A stretch of DNA of 7,598 bases from Marinagarivorans sp. UBA5870 (GTDB lineage: Bacteria; Pseudomonadota; Gammaproteobacteria; Pseudomonadales; Cellvibrionaceae): contig DJFO01000405.1 of NCBI GenBank assembly GCA_002432555.1, positions 6,798 through 14,395 on the forward strand, in the 5' to 3' direction. Below, piece after piece: positions 5,501 through 7,598 of this stretch; position 1 is the first letter of the stretch; each line of letters begins with the position of its first letter. The notes under the pieces are model-generated. The model searched no databases. It had not been told where the DNA came from and saw only the letters and a program-made list of their open reading frames with translations. A program made the translations under genes and the position numbers.

Positions 5501-7598
5501 CCTCACCGGACCCGAGTCTAATTTCGTTGGAGAAAGAACCGTCGGAACCACCGGTGGTGCTCACCTGGGCGAAGTGCAAACTGCTGATGCCTATGGGGTC
5601 GCCGGCGCTGTTGGCGAGGAAGGCGTTGAAGGTAAAGCTGCAGGAGCGGCCGCCCAGCCACGGTATATTTAGATCAAACCGCGGTTGCAGCTCACGACCG
5701 CTGGGGTCGCGCGCCGGGGCGTGAAAACTGAGATTGGCCTCGGGGCGGTACTCCTCCCCCGGCACTGAGCCCGGACAGAAGACCGTCAGTTCATATCCCG
5801 CAGCGCCGGGCACTTTCGCGCCCGTCAGAGTGATGGGACGAGTGACATCCAGGCCAGTGAGACCGGCAAAGCTGGTGGGCTCTGCGGTGCCCAAGCTGAC
5901 CGTCAGATCGGAGAGCACGGCCACGTCTGTCAACAGCGGGACCGAGCGAGTGCCTTTGCTGGGGGGGCGAGCCGGACAGGGGGCGGTGCCACACACCAAG
6001 GGTTCCCCATTGATGTCGGCAGGAGCGCGATACTGGATTTCATAAACTATGTCGACGCGGTTGCCCAAAGAGGCCAGGATGCTGTCGGGCAGGGTCAATT
6101 CGAAAGCGACGCCCGCGCCGGTTTTGCCGTGCAGACTGACACCGGCGCCGCCGGCCAAACTGCGCGGGGTGCACTGGTAATCGACGAAATTGCCGGCTGC
6201 ATCCACCTGGGGTGGTACGCAGGTAAAAATCACTTGCGGTCCGGTACCGGGGCCGAAGAGCGCGCCGCTCAAGGCGACTGACTGAATATCACCGGGCCAG
6301 AGATGGTTGGTTTCCACCAGGAAGGATTTGGCCACGCCGCCGTCGGCGCCGGCGGTGGCCTTCATGCGGATCGTCAGGCCTTCACCACCGCCCGCGGCCG
6401 GGCCTGCGGGGGCGCCGCCGGGAATATTGGGATCGGCATCGTTGGGATCGAAAAGCGCCGGGACGCCATCAAAGTCCGCATCGAACACCGCCCCGACCCG
6501 CACGTTCGTATTGCTGGCGAAGACTAAACCCGGCAAGCCCTGTGGACAGGTATCGCCGAAACAGACCAGATCGCGCTGGTCGACCACTTCATCGTTGCCC
6601 ACCACCTGATAATTCACCAGCTCCAGATTCAGCTCAAAGTTGGCGTAGGGGTCGTTGGCCGGCAGTTCGCGCACAACGCGCCCGAGGTAAAGCGGCGCAT
6701 CCGGCCGTTCGCTGGTGCTATCGAAGACCGCTATCAGATTGTTGTGCTGGAGGTTGGTCACCAGCGCGGCGGCACTTTGCGGTACCGGATCCATGACGTA
6801 TTTGCGGTCCTGCTGACTGAAACTCAGTTTTACAAAGGTGATGCCGGGACGACCCGCGTCCAGCCGCACGGGAACACCGCTAAAATCGGCAGGGCGGCCA
6901 AAAGCGGTATCAAAATCGGCGGCGGTGGTGATGGTATCGTCGAAATGTTCGCCGGCGTAGCGCAAAACCACGCCGTCGGTGGCTGCGCCCAACTGCTCGT
7001 AGAGCGGGTTTTCACCGAGTGCCAGTTGTTCCGGCGGCAGCACATCGGGCCCCGCGTAACCCGTGGGCGCGTCGAGGACCAGCCAGTCGCCGTAAAAGAG
7101 TTTTTGAAAGCGCACGCCGCTGTTCGCATCCGGGGTCGGAGTCGCGCCGAAGGCGGCCACCGGGATCACAACTTCGCCCAGGCTGTTGACGCGGGTGAAA
7201 CCGAAATCCAGAAAGGTGCCGGCACTGGCGCCGGTATTGGAGAAGTTCTCCAGGCGGCGCAGCTCGAGAATCCAGAATTTACCTTGAGCATCGCGCAGCA
7301 GGAACAACCGGTTGGGCGCAAAGTCGGCGGGATCCAGAGTCACCACCGGCAACAGCAGGTTGGCGTTGGCCGCGGCGCTTTCCAGCAGACTGCGGACCTT
7401 CGCGCCTAGGATGGCGCCCATGCCGTGCAGCGGTTGAAGACCTGCGGCCGGGTCCAGACTCAGACTCAAAGCGCCGTTCACGTAACCGCCAAACAAAGGC
7501 GCGAAACCAGCACCGGGCTGCGCCTGCAAATTGAAGCCGTTGGCGCCGCTCACCAGACGGAAATCCATGCTGCCCAAGCCCGCTTCCTGCTCCTGTGC
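2559..7598 (-). CDS. Giant secreted-type protein with thrombospondin type 3 repeat, 5'-partial
   Basis: I do not recognise a named family. The frame is open to the window edge, so the true start and any signal peptide lie outside. The first in-window start-like codons, TTG at 7577 and ATG at 7568, give an N-terminus with no signal sequence. Residues here are counted from the TTG codon (1,672 residues; seven more codons are open to the edge). The protein is acidic, rich in Gly, Ala, Asp and Thr, and apparently beta-sheet-rich, with Gly/Pro linkers near 386-399 and 1030-1037. Calcium motifs: canonical thrombospondin type 3 at 1164-1198, a degenerate one at 366-384, and a D-x-D-G-D loop at 939-947. 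All 20 cysteines can be grouped as neighbours, such as 339/344, 453/469, 529/534, 1038/1041, 1229/1308 and 1480/1494, fitting disulfides after export. No transmembrane segment and no PEP-CTERM or GlyGly-CTERM tail is seen. A surface or extracellular structural role is inferred; no catalytic motif was found. Confidence 0.85.
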   Translation of the reverse strand, partial: AQEQEAGLGSMDFRLVSGANGFNLQAQPGAGFAPLFGGYVNGALSLSLDPAAGLQPLHGMGAILGAKVRSLLESAAANANLLLPVVTLDPADFAPNRLFLLRDAQGKFWILELRRLENFSNTGASAGTFLDFGFTRVNSLGEVVIPVAAFGATPTPDANSGVRFQKLFYGDWLVLDAPTGYAGPDVLPPEQLALGENPLYEQLGAATDGVVLRYAGEHFDDTITTAADFDTAFGRPADFSGVPVRLDAGRPGITFVKLSFSQQDRKYVMDPVPQSAAALVTNLQHNNLIAVFDSTSERPDAPLYLGRVVRELPANDPYANFELNLELVNYQVVGNDEVVDQRDLVCFGDTCPQGLPGLVFASNTNVRVGAVFDADFDGVPALFDPNDADPNIPGGAPAGPAAGGGEGLTIRMKATAGADGGVAKSFLVETNHLWPGDIQSVALSGALFGPGTGPQVIFTCVPPQVDAAGNFVDYQCTPRSLAGGAGVSLHGKTGAGVAFELTLPDSILASLGNRVDIVYEIQYRAPADINGEPLVCGTAPCPARPPSKGTRSVPLLTDVAVLSDLTVSLGTAEPTSFAGLTGLDVTRPITLTGAKVPGAAGYELTVFCPGSVPGEEYRPEANLSFHAPARDPSGRELQPRFDLNIPWLGGRSCSFTFNAFLANSAGDPIGISSLHFAQVSTTGGSDGSFSNEIRLGSGEAVCLVQNTAGGVQVSREGCNPDNTLFSVGALAPDGEPTASLNLGNSVVEAYTDGGRLTLTEGVLAANAVVNFNVNLEAPEEELHPPSCGAISSDPFSDFCAGQAAEIRTNFFNVNETGTELRLAEGLLLPVMLAGPVNDSGNIDLNKPGFYTLVDIAGEVLMEIGVDVYPNAAGQTEVWGRFTLTTGGARFDGTGEPMLSVTSPGYLLVGHASGQPVEFDIRLVRSDVMKVAWFLPPPRLTLTGNHDVDGDDVSDFTAAYEDGSWQLQFAAHLQGVDRLARTGPQPLTARDDGTFAAAVIESEGHAEFVLNFGERRFKISLQLQTGGAGHLQWHEIFGGGGEPGGCTDCPQSLYDFGVLEGETTTLYRDAAGSFNLMNNGVGLLRITVGSGSFSAALPEGATGVTLKRMTPAGIQENTFFEFPRGQAFPFFVEYQSEAGPDYRVELLDTGFDVLVRLYLAVDGIPGEPPVGDRDKDGVADPLDNCFVVPNPEQTDSDGDRLGDACDIANVPSVGGVYMAELTPAEGAQEFDWDTGSCAPMEGGIFLVEINQLGNQILLAVQGDEDEPLVGTVNGDGALTLLGGSNFQASSGLFQPGTGFHFEFTDRTYGDNNSVQCEGGGRVDAVYPQPLNEQATLSATALNWFGAEISSDPNNPLAWFEHGVIAADALETIYTWDFGSSGWLVSGEETQTEYVLTADGFTSVEDRYRVTGFGANGENATIEPTVEGAAAGVATQTVELAELNIEGVPVPALVGPELAASISAQVFSTGARALVASLSAAEIYYELDCNQGGHPWFAANLNCDNIVALKWQEDADGFAPVPATSMDQVVNQPGTAFSAGIHLGQAEGRFALRAYLVSDDGTANGANPHVVFRREFFNGTPPADVGQAPIVRATLGGYDLLTFMVPRSLQPLLYDDEARGWAVLVESALESTPVVRLATTLGTEPRREILLNDVAAEDVTANFNPGQPGGNNPDSDSDSIP
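3981..4088 (-). other. Thrombospondin type 3 calcium-binding repeat within the giant protein
   Basis: Residues 1164-1199 (counted from the TTG codon at 7577) fit the family pattern closely: 'DRDKDGVADPLDNC', then 'VPNPEQTDSDGDRLGDACD'. The regularly placed Asp residues ligate calcium and Cys1177 and Cys1197 are the conserved pair of such repeats. Two looser relatives occur in the same protein: 'DADFDGVPALFDPNDADPN' (6426-6482) and the loop around 'HDVDGDDVSDF' (about 4722-4769). They may mark boundaries between beta domains. Confidence 0.85.

Noticed and set aside
6744..7409. Plus-strand 221-codon ORF opposite the giant gene
   Set aside because: Long antisense frames are expected opposite GC-rich coding DNA; it has no ribosome site or recognisable domain, and the minus strand encodes a clear thrombospondin type 3 protein in a continuous frame.

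Overview
The window looks like a piece of a Gram-negative, probably gammaproteobacterial, chromosome. This is an inference from the secreted thrombospondin-type-3 protein and ordinary Shine-Dalgarno use; there is no rRNA or marker gene to place it. It has two halves that differ in composition. Positions 1 to about 2560 are moderate-GC (sampled coding lines roughly 45-60% G+C) with long AT-rich gaps. Positions 2560-7598 are clearly GC-richer (sampled lines up to about 78%) and hold a single very long reading frame.

Left half, plus strand: a gene-free leader (1-304); a GNAT-family N-acetyltransferase (305-817); a gap of about 530 bp with only weak coding traces (a frameshifted minus-strand remnant at 911-1110 and a 37-codon ORF with a Shine-Dalgarno at 1206-1319); then a zinc-independent medium-chain dehydrogenase/reductase of the quinone-oxidoreductase type (1353-2321). 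The last codons of the reductase are the first of four near-identical 17-bp units that continue past its stop (2306-2382). A second short tandem repeat lies at 2530-2559.

Right half, minus strand: one frame runs from the right edge of the window to 2559. It encodes at least 1,679 residues of a secreted-looking, beta-rich, multidomain protein with one canonical thrombospondin type 3 calcium-binding repeat, two weaker calcium-loop motifs and 20 cysteines that can be read as ten neighbouring pairs. Its 5' end, including any signal peptide, lies outside the window. Its C-terminus stops inside what looks like the start of another Asp-rich calcium motif, exactly where base composition changes.

The two enzymes are not an obvious pathway; they look like independent accessory genes. 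The reductase and the giant gene converge on the repeat-bearing gap at 2322-2558. I see no CRISPR array, tRNA, rRNA, recognisable transposase or integron attC site. I do not recognise a complete new multi-gene system; the most unusual elements are the giant protein, its abrupt C-terminus and the repeat that copies the 3' end of the reductase gene.
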